Positions 16,935-26,510 are shown, counted from the first letter of the stretch. The stretch: 64,000 bases of DNA from G963665185 sp049723905 (GCF_049723905.1 NZ_JBJKFD010000001.1:2418001-2482000), one strand, 5' to 3'. Notes: generated by a model from the sequence alone, not told the origin. Numbers and translations: made by a program.

Positions 16935-17936
16935 CTACCCGTCCAGATGACACCTGGCCCAGCGGCCCGGCGCAATTTCCCTTGTCCTGGGCACTTCCTG
17001 CCGGCAGATGTCCATGACATGCGGGCAGCGCGGATGAAAATGACACCCGGCTGGTGGGTCGAGTGGCGAAGGAATCTCCCCGAGCAGCGGGGCAAAATCC
17101 ACGCCGCGCTTGTCCAGGCGGGGAATCTCGTTGAGCAGCGCCTGGGTGTAGGGGTGAAACGGCGCCTCGAACAACTCATCCACCGGCGCGGATTCCACAA
17201 TACGGCCCAGATACATCACGGAAATGCGGTCGGAAATATGCTCCACCACGCCCAGGTCGTGCGAGATGAAGAGGCAGGTCAGGTTGTATTCCTCGCGCAG
17301 GTCCATAAAGAGATTGAGCACCTGGGCCTGAATGGAGACGTCCAGGGCGGCAACGGATTCGTCGCAGACCAGGCACTCTGGCTTTACGGCCATGGCCCGG
17401 GCAATGCCGATGCGCTGCCGCTGGCCGCCGGAAAACTGGTGCGGGTAGCGGCTCTTGTAGCCGGGGTCCAGGCCGCACTGTTCCATGACGTGGTCCAGAT
17501 AGTCGTCCAGCTCCCTGGCCGTGGTCAGGCCGTGGTACAGCGGGGCCTCGCCAATGATCTTGCGCACGCGCTTGCGCGGGTTGAGCGAGGCAAACGGGTC
17601 CTGAAAGATCATCTGTACATTGATGGAATAGTCCAGCTTTTGGGCCGGGGTCATTTCGGCCACATCCTGGCCCTTGTAGAAGAGGCTGCCCTCGGACTGC
17701 GGGAGGATACCGCTGATGATGCGCCCAAGTGTGGACTTGCCGCAGCCGGATTCTCCCACCAGGCCGACCACCTCGCCCGGATCAACGTGCAAATTGACGC
17801 GGTCCACGGCCTGCACCCGCTCCTCGCGCAGGTTGGAGCCAAGACGGCGGGCAATTTTACCGGCAAAGTCGAGTTTTTTCTCGAAAACCCGGCTGATGTC
17901 CCGGCACTGGATAAAAGGCGTTTTGGAATCAGTCAT
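16935..17936 (-). CDS. Oligopeptide/dipeptide ABC transporter ATPase (OppF/DppF type)
   Basis: The 333-residue protein has Walker A VGLVGESGCGKSTLGRIISG, signature FSGGQRQRIGIARAMAVKPECLVCDESVAALDVSIQAQVL (Walker B in LVCDES) and switch LFISHDLGVVEHISDRISVMYLGRIVE. The C-terminal oligopeptide/dipeptide extension includes GEIPSPLDPPAGCHFHPRCPHVMDICRQE. Walker B reads CDES where most relatives have CDEP, a minor variation. It energises peptide import in the inner membrane together with the OppD-type partner at 17955. It is last of a five-gene operon read from the binding protein at 22429. Confidence 0.93.
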   Translation of the reverse strand: MTDSKTPFIQCRDISRVFEKKLDFAGKIARRLGSNLREERVQAVDRVNLHVDPGEVVGLVGESGCGKSTLGRIISGILPQSEGSLFYKGQDVAEMTPAQKLDYSINVQMIFQDPFASLNPRKRVRKIIGEAPLYHGLTTARELDDYLDHVMEQCGLDPGYKSRYPHQFSGGQRQRIGIARAMAVKPECLVCDESVAALDVSIQAQVLNLFMDLREEYNLTCLFISHDLGVVEHISDRISVMYLGRIVESAPVDELFEAPFHPYTQALLNEIPRLDKRGVDFAPLLGEIPSPLDPPAGCHFHPRCPHVMDICRQEVPRTREIAPGRWARCHLDG

Positions 17937-17954
17937 ATATCGTCCGTATACTGC

Positions 17955-18926
17955 TTACGATTGTTGGCCGGGATGGAAACACCGTACCTTGCGTCCGTCC
18001 TCGTATTCGGTGACGGGCGGTTCCTTGAGGCAGACCTCCGTGGTGCGCGGACAGCGCATGCGGAAGGGACAGCCCGGAGGCAGGTCGATGAGCGACGGGG
18101 TCGTGCCCGGAATCTGGTACAGCCGGGAACCATGGCGGTTGCGGCTGGGCACCGAGCCGATAAGCCCTTCGGTGTAGGGATGCAGGGGCGCGTCCAGCAC
18201 CTGCTGCACGTCGCCTTCCTCGATGATGGCCCCGGCGTACATGACGGCCACGCGATGGGCCAGCCCGGCAATGACGGTCAGGTCGTGGGTAATCCATATC
18301 AGGGCCATGCCGGTCATGCGGCAAAGCTTCTGCATCTCGAAAATAATCTGGCTCTGGATGGTCACGTCCAGGGCGGTGGTTGGCTCGTCCGCGATAATCA
18401 GGTCCGGCTTGTTGAGCAGCCCCGTGGCAATGGCCACGCGCTGGCGCATGCCCCCGGAAAACTGGTGCGGATAGGCCTTGATGCGTTCTTCGGGCGAAGG
18501 AATGCCGACCATGCCGAGGGCTTCGATGCAGCGCCTGCGGGCCTCGGCCCGGCTCACCTTTTCATGGGCGCGGATGGCCTCTATCATCTGGGTGTCGATA
18601 CGCAGCACCGGGTTGAGGGTCATCATGGGGTCCTGAAAGATCATGGCCACGCGCGCACCGCGAAAGGCCTGCCATTCTGACTCGCTCTGGGTCAGCAACT
18701 CCCGGCCCTTGAACTTGATGGAGCCTCCGGCCACGCGTCCGGGCGGGTCCACAAGGCCCATGATGGAAAATCCGGTAACGGACTTGCCGCTGCCCGACTC
18801 GCCCACAATGCCGACAACCTCCCCCTTGTTCACGGAAAGGGATATGCCGTTGACCGCCTTGACCACGCCCGCGCGGGTATAGAAGTTGGTCTGTAGATCC
18901 TTGAGTTCGAGAAGTGGCGTGTTCAT
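17955..18926 (-). CDS. Oligopeptide/dipeptide ABC transporter ATPase (OppD/DppD type)
   Basis: The 323-residue product has Walker A VGIVGESGSGKSVTGFSIMGLV, signature FSGGMRQRVAIATGLLNKPDLIIADEPTTALDVTIQSQI and switch LIWITHDLTVIAGLAHRVAVMYAGAIIEEGD, then the C-terminal peptide-transporter tail (LPPGCPFRMRCPRTTEVCLKE). It forms the ATPase pair with OppF. Its start ATG at 18926 overlaps the end of the upstream permease by 4 bases (ATGA type), and oppF starts 18 bases after it, so the three genes are tightly coupled. Confidence 0.93.
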   Translation of the reverse strand: MNTPLLELKDLQTNFYTRAGVVKAVNGISLSVNKGEVVGIVGESGSGKSVTGFSIMGLVDPPGRVAGGSIKFKGRELLTQSESEWQAFRGARVAMIFQDPMMTLNPVLRIDTQMIEAIRAHEKVSRAEARRRCIEALGMVGIPSPEERIKAYPHQFSGGMRQRVAIATGLLNKPDLIIADEPTTALDVTIQSQIIFEMQKLCRMTGMALIWITHDLTVIAGLAHRVAVMYAGAIIEEGDVQQVLDAPLHPYTEGLIGSVPSRNRHGSRLYQIPGTTPSLIDLPPGCPFRMRCPRTTEVCLKEPPVTEYEDGRKVRCFHPGQQS

Positions 18927-19810
18927 CGTTTCAACCTCGGGTTCAGCACGTCACGCAGCCGGTCGCCGACCAGATTGATGCAGACGATGAGAACAAGCAG
19001 GGCCACGCCGGGATAAAAGCTTATCCAGTAATAGCCGCTTTGCAGGTATTTGAAGCCGTTGGCGATAAGCAGGCCCAGCGAAGGCTGGGTAATGGGCATG
19101 CCAAGGCCGAGAAAGGACAGAGTGGCTTCCAGGGCAATGGCCCCGGCCACCTTTACCGTGGAAATGACAATGAGTTCGGGCGTACAGTTGGGCAGTACGT
19201 GGCCGAACATGATGCGCCGTTGCGGCAGAGCCAGACAACGGGCCGCTTCCACATATTCCTTGTGTCGCTCCACCAGCACGTTGCTGCGGATGGCACGGGC
19301 ATAATAGGCCCACTGCACCATGACCAGGGCGAGGACGATCTTGTCTATGCCCTTGCCGAGAATGGCCAGCAGTATGAGCGCCACCAGAATGGCGGGAAAG
19401 CTCAGTTGGAGGTCCACGGTGCGCATGATGAAGGAATCTATCTTGCCGCCCTTGTACGCGGCCCACAGCCCGATGACGGAACCGATGACCAGGGCGATGA
19501 TGGTGCTGACCACCCCCACGCCCAGGCTGATGCGCAGGCCGTAGAGGATGGAACTGAACATGTCGCGGCCCTGGCTGTCCGTACCCAGGGTGTAGGTGAT
19601 GGAACTGTCCATGGACTTGCTGCCCGGAGGCAGTTTCCCGTCCATGATGTCGATGGCCATGAGGTCGTAGGGATTCTGGGGCGAGATTACAGGCGCCAAA
19701 AGCGCCACGCCGACGATGATAACCAGCAGGATAAGCCCGATGGTTGCGGTACGGCTCTCAAAGTATTCCTGGACGGCCTGCCAGAAGAGGGATTCGTGTT
19801 TTGCTGCCAT
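18923..19810 (-). CDS. Oligopeptide/dipeptide ABC permease (OppC/DppC type)
   Basis: The 295-residue product has an N-terminal cytosolic tail, one leading membrane helix (TIGLILLVIIVGVALLAPVIS), the typical large periplasmic loop (YTLGTDSQGRDMFSSILYGLRISLGVGVVSTII, the OppC signature) and the EAA loop EYVEAARCLALPQRRIMFGHVLPNC for ATPase contact. It pairs with the OppB-type permease to form the peptide channel. Spacing to the upstream permease is 9 bases; its end overlaps oppD by 4 bases. Confidence 0.93.
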   Translation of the reverse strand: MAAKHESLFWQAVQEYFESRTATIGLILLVIIVGVALLAPVISPQNPYDLMAIDIMDGKLPPGSKSMDSSITYTLGTDSQGRDMFSSILYGLRISLGVGVVSTIIALVIGSVIGLWAAYKGGKIDSFIMRTVDLQLSFPAILVALILLAILGKGIDKIVLALVMVQWAYYARAIRSNVLVERHKEYVEAARCLALPQRRIMFGHVLPNCTPELIVISTVKVAGAIALEATLSFLGLGMPITQPSLGLLIANGFKYLQSGYYWISFYPGVALLVLIVCINLVGDRLRDVLNPRLKR

Positions 19811-19819
19811 GTCGCCGTC

Positions 19820-20794
19820 CTATCGCACGTCGCCCAGGCGTACCCGGGGGTCCAGAATCGAATACAGGATGTCCACAATCAGATTAATGATGATGAACAT
19901 GGTCACGGTGATGAGCAGGTAGGCAACAATGATGGGCCTATCCAGCACGCCGATGGAGTCGATGACCAGCTTGCCCATGCCCGGCCAGGAAAAGATGGTT
20001 TCCGTAACCACGGCAAAGGCAATGAGGTTGCCAAGCTCCATGCCCAACACGGTGACGACAGGGATCATAATATTTTTCATAACGTGCAGGCCGATGATGC
20101 GGGTCTTGGAAAGGCCCTTGGCCTTGGCGAACTTGACGTAGTCCATCTGCAAGTTTTCCTGCACCCCGGCCCGGCTCAGCCGGATGGCCAGGGAGGTCTT
20201 GAACAGCGCCAGGTTGGCGGCCGGAAGCAGCAGATGTCTGAGCCCGTCCCAGGTGAGGAAACTCAAGGGAATGCCGAAGACATCCACGGTTTCGCCCCTG
20301 CCGCCCGAGGGCAGGATGTTGAAATAGACGGAAAAGATGATGATGAGCATGAGCCCCACCCAGAAGGTTGGCAGGGAAAAGCCCAGGATGGAGAAGCGCA
20401 TGATGTTGCGGCCTATCCAGTTGTCGTGCTGGATACCGGCTATCATGCCCAGGGGAATGCCTATGAACACGGCCATGAACATGGCTACAAAGGCCAGCTC
20501 CAGGGTGGCGGGCAACCGTTTGAGGATGATTTCCAGGGCCGGTTCGTTGTAGACAAAGGAATTGCCGAAATTCCCGTGTATGGCCCCGTCGAGAAAGATG
20601 AAATATTGTTCCCAAAGCGGCTTGTCCAAACCGAGATCGTGCACGGCCCGGGCGTATTCCGCCGGGGTGGCGTCGGGCGCTATGAGGATGTCTATGGGGT
20701 TGCCGATGTAGAAGACACCAACAAACACCAGCACGGACATCACCATCAGAACCACGGTGCTCTGGGTGATGCGGCGAATGAGAAAAGCGAGCAT
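19820..20794 (-). CDS. Oligopeptide/dipeptide ABC permease (OppB/DppB type)
   Basis: The 324-residue product opens MLAFLIRRITQSTVVLMVMSVLVFVGVFYIGNPIDIL with the first OppB helix, followed by DLGLDKPLWEQYFIFLDGAIHGNFGNSFVYNEPALEIILKRLPATLELAF (the OppB periplasmic/entry segment) and EAA loop DYVKFAKAKGLSKTRIIGLHVMKNIMIPVVTVLGMELG, then FSWPGMGKLVIDSI. It is the first permease after the binding protein, separated from it by a 66-base gap holding a hairpin at 20816. Confidence 0.93.
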   Translation of the reverse strand: MLAFLIRRITQSTVVLMVMSVLVFVGVFYIGNPIDILIAPDATPAEYARAVHDLGLDKPLWEQYFIFLDGAIHGNFGNSFVYNEPALEIILKRLPATLELAFVAMFMAVFIGIPLGMIAGIQHDNWIGRNIMRFSILGFSLPTFWVGLMLIIIFSVYFNILPSGGRGETVDVFGIPLSFLTWDGLRHLLLPAANLALFKTSLAIRLSRAGVQENLQMDYVKFAKAKGLSKTRIIGLHVMKNIMIPVVTVLGMELGNLIAFAVVTETIFSWPGMGKLVIDSIGVLDRPIIVAYLLITVTMFIIINLIVDILYSILDPRVRLGDVR

Positions 20795-20815
20795 GCGTCT
20801 TTATGACTCCGAGAA

Positions 20816-20841
20816 GAAAGGGGCGCTTAAGCGCCCCTTTC
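20816..20841 (-). terminator. Intercistronic hairpin between the binding protein and permease genes
   Basis: GAAAGGGGCGC-TTAA-GCGCCCCTTTC is a perfect palindrome in the gap between the oppA-like stop (20861) and the oppB-like start (20794). Such partial terminators or 3'-stabilising hairpins commonly keep binding-protein mRNA more abundant than permease mRNA. Confidence 0.7.
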
Positions 20842-20860
20842 CAGTTGACATTGGCAAGAT

Positions 20861-22429
20861 CTAGTCGACCTTGATTTCGCGCGGAAGCGTGTAGCCGTCA
20901 GTACGTCCGTTGTAGCTCAGCCCCTTTTTGGAGCCCCAGACGTTGACCTGATAGTGGATGGGAATGATGCCCACGTCGTTGATGCCTTCTTCCGTGGCTT
21001 CGATGATGAGCTGGTTGTGCTTTTCCGGGTCCACGGTAACCAGGGCCTGTTCAAGCTTCTTATCCACCACGGGGTTGGAGTAGCGTCCGCGGTTGGAGGA
21101 GCCGAAGCCCTTTTCCTTGTCGTAGGTGTGCAGCAGCGCGCTGATGCAGTTGGACTGCTCGCCGGTATCCGTTGCCCAGCCCACCAGCATGAGGCTGAAT
21201 TCCAGGTTGGAGGCTTTGCCGAAGTACACGGCCTTGGGCATGGTGTTCACTTCGGTCTTGATGCCGATTTTGGTCAGCATCTGGGCAATGGCCTGGGCGA
21301 TGTCCGCGTCGTTGACGTAACGGTCGTTGGGACCGTGAATAACAATCTTGAATCCGTCGGGATATCCGGCCTCGGCCAGCAAGGCCTTTGCGCCCTTGGG
21401 ATCGTATTCTTCCGGCCGCAGCTTGAGGCTGGTGCCTTCGTAGCCGTCGGGCACCATCTGGCTGGCGGGAACGGCCAAATCTTCCATGATGCGGGCCACG
21501 ATGGCGGGACGGTTGATGGCCTTGGAAATGGCCTTGCGCACACGCACGTCCTTCAAGGGGTTCTTGATCTTGTTGCCGTTGTTGTCCGTGACCATGGGCG
21601 TGTCGTCACGGTCGGAGTCCAGATGCAGATAAATGAGCCGGGTGGAAGGCGAATTGGACAGCACCAGGTTCGCTTCCTTGCCCAGATGTTTGACATCGGC
21701 GGGCGGCACAAAGTTGATCAGATCCACATCGCCGGATTTAAGCGAGGCCACGCGGGTGCCGTCGTTGGTAATGGGCCGGATGATGATCTTTTCCCAGGGC
21801 AGTTTCTCACCCCAGTAGTCGTCGTTGCGCTCGTACACGATCTTGTCGCCACGCACCCATTCCACCAGCTTGTAGGGGCCGGTGCCGATGGCGGCTTCAC
21901 CCGAGTTGAAATCCTCGGTGCCCTTGCCCTCGGCATTTTTCTTGGAAACGATGGTAAAGGTCGTGAACATGCGGGGGATGAGCGGCGCGGGTTCTTCCGT
22001 ATGGATGCGGACAGTGTACGGATCGACAATCTCCACTTCCTTGATGGCACTTACCGCAAAGGTAAAGGAGGAGGGACTGTTGGGCACTGTGGGGATGCGT
22101 TCGAAAGTGTATTTGACGTCCTCCGCCGTAAACGGGGAACCGTCGTGAAATTTTACGCCCTTGCGCAGTTTGAATTCCCATACCGTGTCGGAAACAGGGG
22201 TCCAGGACTCGGCCAACCCCGGCTCCAGCCGCTGACGATTGTCCTGCCGGACCAGCTGGTCAAAGATGTACAGGGCCTGCTGGTTGTTGCTCTGCACATT
22301 GTGGAAATGCGGATCAAGCGAGGTGGGTTCGCTTTTGAACCCGAGGACAAGCTCTTTGGCCGATGCCGCGGTACCAGCCAGCACAAGACACAGAACCAGA
22401 GACATGACGAGCGTGAGTTTGCTTCGCAT
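20861..22429 (-). CDS. ABC transporter periplasmic substrate-binding protein, family 5 (peptide/nickel type)
   Basis: The 522-residue product has a signal peptide (MRSKLTLVMSLVLCLVLAGTAASA, cut near residue 24). The SBP family 5 segments are LVLGFKSEPTSLDPHFHNVQSNNQQALYIFDQLVRQD, GLAESWTPVSDTVWEFKLRKGVKFHDGSPFTAEDVKYTFERI and NDDYWGEKLPWEKIIIRPITNDGTRVASLKSGDVDL. The late DPEKHNQLIIEATEEGINDVGIIPIHYQVNVWG is also typical. It delivers oligopeptides, dipeptides or another ligand to the permease; ligand unknown. A GGAGGAAC ribosome site precedes the ATG at 22429. First gene of the operon. Confidence 0.93.
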   Translation of the reverse strand: MRSKLTLVMSLVLCLVLAGTAASAKELVLGFKSEPTSLDPHFHNVQSNNQQALYIFDQLVRQDNRQRLEPGLAESWTPVSDTVWEFKLRKGVKFHDGSPFTAEDVKYTFERIPTVPNSPSSFTFAVSAIKEVEIVDPYTVRIHTEEPAPLIPRMFTTFTIVSKKNAEGKGTEDFNSGEAAIGTGPYKLVEWVRGDKIVYERNDDYWGEKLPWEKIIIRPITNDGTRVASLKSGDVDLINFVPPADVKHLGKEANLVLSNSPSTRLIYLHLDSDRDDTPMVTDNNGNKIKNPLKDVRVRKAISKAINRPAIVARIMEDLAVPASQMVPDGYEGTSLKLRPEEYDPKGAKALLAEAGYPDGFKIVIHGPNDRYVNDADIAQAIAQMLTKIGIKTEVNTMPKAVYFGKASNLEFSLMLVGWATDTGEQSNCISALLHTYDKEKGFGSSNRGRYSNPVVDKKLEQALVTVDPEKHNQLIIEATEEGINDVGIIPIHYQVNVWGSKKGLSYNGRTDGYTLPREIKVD

Positions 22430-22619
22430 CGTTCCTCCTAGAGTTTTCTACAGAATAGTATGAACGAGTCGCATAAATATACGTCAAAATCAATAAAAAC
22501 AGATAACAAAGGCGCAAAACATGCGACTTCAGCAAACCATTAACCTACTACAAGCTGTAGCAATACGCATTTCTTGACCAATAAACAGGTGTCCTACCAC
22601 AAGGTTCCCCCCATCCCCC

Positions 22620-22720
22620 AAATACAAAGCCGACGGAACATGTTCCGTCGGCTTTGTATTTGGAATGCGGGAGCTCGGGGGAGATGATCTCCCCCGACCG
22701 CCGGAGGCACTTCTTCCCTC
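22620..22720. repeat. Perfect palindrome plus shared 3'-end repeat after the hybrid kinase gene
   Basis: AAATACAAAGCCGACGGAAC and its exact inverse form a 42-bp palindrome at 22620-22661. It is followed by CGGGGGAGATGATCTCCCCCG (22678-22698) and CCGCCGGAGGCACTTCTT, nearly identical to the block at 16867-16908. Lying between the kinase stop (22764) and the oppA-like start (22429), it probably ends the kinase transcript. A partial second copy (GGCCCCCGACCGGTGGAGGCAC) continues to 22750. Confidence 0.7.
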
Positions 22721-22763
22721 TTTTACTGGCCCCCGACCGGTGGAGGCACATCTCCCCTCTCAC

Positions 22764-25763
22764 TCAGACAATTTTCACATCTACTGCCAAGCGAGACAGT
22801 TCCTCGTCCAGATCGGCCAGATTCACGGGCTTGGGCAGATACCCGTTCATGCCCGCCTGGAGAAACCGCTCCTTGTCCCCATGCATGGCATGGGCGGTGA
22901 GTGCGATGATGGGCGTGGCCGACTTGACCCCGTAGCGTCCCGGATCGCGTATGGCGCGGGTGGCGGAAAGTCCGTCCAGAACAGGCATCTGGATGTCCAT
23001 AAGCACAGCGTCGAAATACTGCTCGTGCAGCCGGGTAAGGGCTTCCTGCCCGTTGATGGCAAGGGCTGCGGAATGGCCCAGCTTGTCGAGAATACGCTCG
23101 GTCATTTTCAGGTTCATCATGTCGTCGTCCACCACCAGCACATGCATGTGCCTGCGGGCACCATGTTCATCTTTTGCGGCTTCCGCCCGGGCTTCATGAG
23201 GTTCGGCATTGCCAAGGGGCAGGCTGATGAATATCGAAGTGCCCTCTCCTTCCTGGCTGGTAACGGAAATGGAACCGCTCATAAGCTGGATGAGATGGCG
23301 CACGATGCCCAGCCCAAGGCCGGTGCCCTGATATTTTCTGGTGTCCGAGTCGTCGACCTGGGCAAAGGCTTCAAAAACATAATCCAGCTTGTTTTCCGGT
23401 ATGCCGATGCCCGTATCGGTAATTTCTATGAGATACCGCCCTTGCCCGGGGCCGGAAAGAGCATCCACCCGGATGGTGACGCTTCCCTGGTCCGTGTACT
23501 TCACGGCATTGCCCACAAGGTTGGAAAGCACCTGGTGCAGCTTGCTCTCGTCCCCAACCAAAAGGGAAGGGATATCCGCGTCCAGTGCCATCTCCAGATG
23601 CAGTCCCTTGGAGCGTATTGCGCTGGAAAAACTGTCGGCCACGGCCTGGATGATGGCGCGAAGATCGAACTCCTGTTCCAAAAGCGGCATTTCCCCGGAC
23701 TTGAGCGTGGAAAAATCGAGAATATCGTTGATGATGCGCAGCAGGTTGCGGCTGGAAAGCATGGCCATATCCACGTAGTTCTGCTGTTCCACAGCCATTC
23801 CCGAGCGCGCAAGCAGTTGGAGCATACCGAAGACCCCGTTAAGTGGAGTACGCAGTTCGTGGCTCATGTTGGACAGGAACTGATCCTTGGCCTTGTTGGC
23901 TGCCTCGGCATCGGCAAGGGCTTGTCTGTGCGCCTCATCCTTGATCTTGCGCTCGGTCACATCCCGGGCAATGCCGCACAACCCGACAATATGCCCATCC
24001 TGATCGTACAGAGGGGTCTTGATGGTATGGAAAGCGCGAAGCACGCCCTTTACGGGAAGACGAATTTCGATCTCCACGGTCTTTCCGGCAAGCACCCGCG
24101 CATCCGATTCCATAATGTCGTTGCCATCGGTCTGGCCAAAGACTTCTTTGTCGGTCTTGTTCTTGATGTCGCCGAACATTCGCTCCATAACCGGATTGAT
24201 CGCCGCATACCGCCGGTGCGCATCCTTGATGTAGATAAAGTCCCGAGCCGATTCAAACACGGCGCGCAGGCGTTCTTCGCTCATGCTCAGCTTTGCCCCG
24301 GCCTGGATGCGATCGGTCACATCGTGGACGATGGAATACAACATCTGCTTTCCGCGCACCTGTACCGGGCCGCTGTACACCTCCACAAACCTTTCCTCAC
24401 CATTTGCCAGACGGTGGATGAACTGAAAGGCCTTGCATTCCAGGCCCATGGCCAGCCCCATGCGCCGTTTGATTTCTTCTTCGGAAAGCACATTGATATT
24501 TGATATATGCAGCGAGGTAAGCACCTCGTGGCTGTATCCATAAAAATCAATTGCCGCCTTGTTGGCGTCACGAATCTTTCCGGTAGCTGGCTCAATAAGC
24601 AGCATACAGGAATTGTTGTCGTAAAACAGAGACTTAAAAGTATCGGCATCCTGTTTCATTTCAACACCCATCCCCTTGATTCTTCGATTCACTATCCATA
24701 AAATGGCAATCGTTCCCAACAATGCGAGCAGCACAATCGCCGTAGGCACGACAACTATGGAATATTCTTCAAGAATTCCTTGCGGCCTGTTGCGGACCTC
24801 GGCATTGGGCGGCACCCGCCCCAGGCTGATGCCGTGCTTGCGCAACGCGGCATAATCGAAGACCATGCGGTTGGCATTTTCTCCTTCCACCACTGGAATG
24901 TCGGCTAAGGAAATGCCGCGCAGAATGGAGAGAACCATCCGGGCAGCCAACCGTCCCTGGGTTTCTTGACTGATGATTTTTCCGCCCACCACACCTTCGC
25001 CAAGACCATGCTCCCACATATGAAAAACAGGATGGCCGGAACCAATAAGAATCTTCAGCCCTTCGGAAAAGTCCACAGTCTTCCCGCCTCTGTCCTTGTA
25101 GGCGGACAGCAGCAGAACAGGCGTTGAATCGGGGAATGTCTCCAGGCGGGAAGCCAGGGACGCAAAGGTCATCCGGGCAAGACTAAGCACCACGAAACGG
25201 ATACCTGGGGCTTCGGCCATGCGGGATTGCAGACTGGCGAGATCGCTCCGCCCACTGGTCGTGTCGTCGCTTACCACAAGCACGGTGGAGCTCCCCGTCA
25301 TCGAGGCAGCCATCTTTGCCGTCTGGAGCAGCGAGGCCGATTCGATGACTCCAGTGATGCCGGGGTCCTTTGCCATGGTCCGAGCAAGCCCTGCATCATT
25401 AACCCCAAAGAATACCAACGGTGCATTGTGGAATAGCTGTCTGTGGGCCAAGGCAAAGTTGAAGGCGTTGTCGTCCGCCGTCATGATCACATCATAAGAA
25501 GCAATACGTTCCAGCTTTTCCTGAAGGGCCTCACCAAACTTTTTGATGTGCTCATCCGAACTGAACCGCTTGCTGTCCATAAACTCTACATCCAAGGACA
25601 CGCCTTCCGGCGCAAGCACCTCCAACACTCCCTTTGTCTGCTGAAAAAAAGTGGGAAAACCAGGATGATAGGAACTCAGAAGCAGTACACGTCCATTACC
25701 TGCCGCCTCGGCAGGGGCCAGCAACAGGAACACGAGGAAAATACCTAAAAGAACTTGGCGCAT
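22764..25763 (-). CDS. Hybrid histidine kinase with ABC-type periplasmic binding domain, two PAS domains and receiver
   Basis: The 999-residue protein starts with a signal/anchor (MRQVLLGIFLVFLLLAPAEAA). An extracytoplasmic ABC_sub_bind-like domain (~24-340: VLLLSSYHPGFPTFFQQTKGVLEVL) precedes a membrane helix near 345-370. Two PAS domains follow (SLFYDNNSCMLLIEPATGKIRDANKAA and VFESARDFIYIKDAHRRYAAINPVMERMFG). Phospho-accepting His is H635 in FLSNMSHELRTPLNG; the ATPase part has GDESKLHQVLSNLVGNAVKYT and GTGLGLGIV. A receiver has Asp923 in VLMDIQMPVLDG. Predicted: ligand-controlled phosphorelay at the membrane. No HPt or DNA-binding response regulator is adjacent. Its binding domain type suggests a link with the downstream peptide transporter, by proximity only. 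Confidence 0.92.
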   Translation of the reverse strand: MRQVLLGIFLVFLLLAPAEAAGNGRVLLLSSYHPGFPTFFQQTKGVLEVLAPEGVSLDVEFMDSKRFSSDEHIKKFGEALQEKLERIASYDVIMTADDNAFNFALAHRQLFHNAPLVFFGVNDAGLARTMAKDPGITGVIESASLLQTAKMAASMTGSSTVLVVSDDTTSGRSDLASLQSRMAEAPGIRFVVLSLARMTFASLASRLETFPDSTPVLLLSAYKDRGGKTVDFSEGLKILIGSGHPVFHMWEHGLGEGVVGGKIISQETQGRLAARMVLSILRGISLADIPVVEGENANRMVFDYAALRKHGISLGRVPPNAEVRNRPQGILEEYSIVVVPTAIVLLALLGTIAILWIVNRRIKGMGVEMKQDADTFKSLFYDNNSCMLLIEPATGKIRDANKAAIDFYGYSHEVLTSLHISNINVLSEEEIKRRMGLAMGLECKAFQFIHRLANGEERFVEVYSGPVQVRGKQMLYSIVHDVTDRIQAGAKLSMSEERLRAVFESARDFIYIKDAHRRYAAINPVMERMFGDIKNKTDKEVFGQTDGNDIMESDARVLAGKTVEIEIRLPVKGVLRAFHTIKTPLYDQDGHIVGLCGIARDVTERKIKDEAHRQALADAEAANKAKDQFLSNMSHELRTPLNGVFGMLQLLARSGMAVEQQNYVDMAMLSSRNLLRIINDILDFSTLKSGEMPLLEQEFDLRAIIQAVADSFSSAIRSKGLHLEMALDADIPSLLVGDESKLHQVLSNLVGNAVKYTDQGSVTIRVDALSGPGQGRYLIEITDTGIGIPENKLDYVFEAFAQVDDSDTRKYQGTGLGLGIVRHLIQLMSGSISVTSQEGEGTSIFISLPLGNAEPHEARAEAAKDEHGARRHMHVLVVDDDMMNLKMTERILDKLGHSAALAINGQEALTRLHEQYFDAVLMDIQMPVLDGLSATRAIRDPGRYGVKSATPIIALTAHAMHGDKERFLQAGMNGYLPKPVNLADLDEELSRLAVDVKIV

Positions 25764-26383
25764 GCCAGGACCTCATCTGTCATCGACACAACGTAAAAAG
25801 CCGAAGTTTTTTTTCCTTTTTATCACGGCATTCTATGAGATGCACGTATTTTCCTGAATTCACTCCATCCCCGCGAAGCCACGGGGAGAAGGGGAAAAGT
25901 CCACCTGCGTTAAAAAATTGAAAAAAGTTAATAAATCCAAACGGACAAGCAAATGAAAACGGGGAGACTTTGGGGCTGCACACTGCAGACGAACATACAA
26001 GTTATAATACGCCAGAGAAAAGGCAGCGGACTCTCCCCCTTTGCAGCAGTCGGAAAAACAGGCTCCGGCCTCCCATAGACGGCACAAAAGGGAGGGAACA
26101 GGATTCGAGTTGGTTACGACAACAAGCACAATAATTACCCGTTTATTTGCTGTAAGAGACGAAAGTTGCTGGAGTGACGGACACCCTCCGCAGGCAGAGC
26201 CAAAAGTGGGAATAATAAGGTTGAGGGCAACTTGTCCATTGCTTTGACCAAACTGCGAACCGCAGGCGGAACAAAACATCAAACAGCTCAAAGCCGATAC
26301 GTTTTCCTCAATAAACTAAAATTCGAGTTGGCCGAGACAACAAGCGCAAAAATTACCAGTTTCTTTGCACTAATCCACCTCCC
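25764..26383. repeat. Gene-free region with a diverged 56-bp direct repeat
   Basis: No credible gene is present. A segment starting ATTCGAGTTGG at 26103 recurs at 26321 (spacing 218) with the following ACGACAACAAGCACAATAATTACC similar in both. A small hairpin CCCCG-CGAAGCCA-CGGGG lies near 25868. The kinase promoter should lie at the left of this region. Confidence 0.55.
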
Positions 26384-26510
26384 CAGGCGGTTCAAAAGGA
26401 ATTGAGAGCGAGGCGCCAGGGAAATGCCATCGCGGAGTGTGCTCTTATGCACATGAGCGACTGTCATTTCCCGCAGCAACGAAGCTATCGGTTTCTTTTC
26501 AGCAGCCTAT
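26384..26510. repeat. Palindromic MITE-like element, copy 1
   Basis: The 127-bp unit begins CAGGCGGTTCAAAAGG and ends TTTCTTTTCAGCAGCCT, imperfect inverted ends of the same type as CAGGCGGCTGAAAAAGG at 13048. Inside are GGGAAATG/CATTTCCC arms and a centre GTGTGC-TCTTAT-GCACAT. It is followed after 4 bases by a second copy. Confidence 0.75.

Noticed and set aside
25860..26291. 143-residue minus-strand frame in the repeat-rich gap
   Set aside because: Lies across repeats, no ribosome site and no recognisable family.
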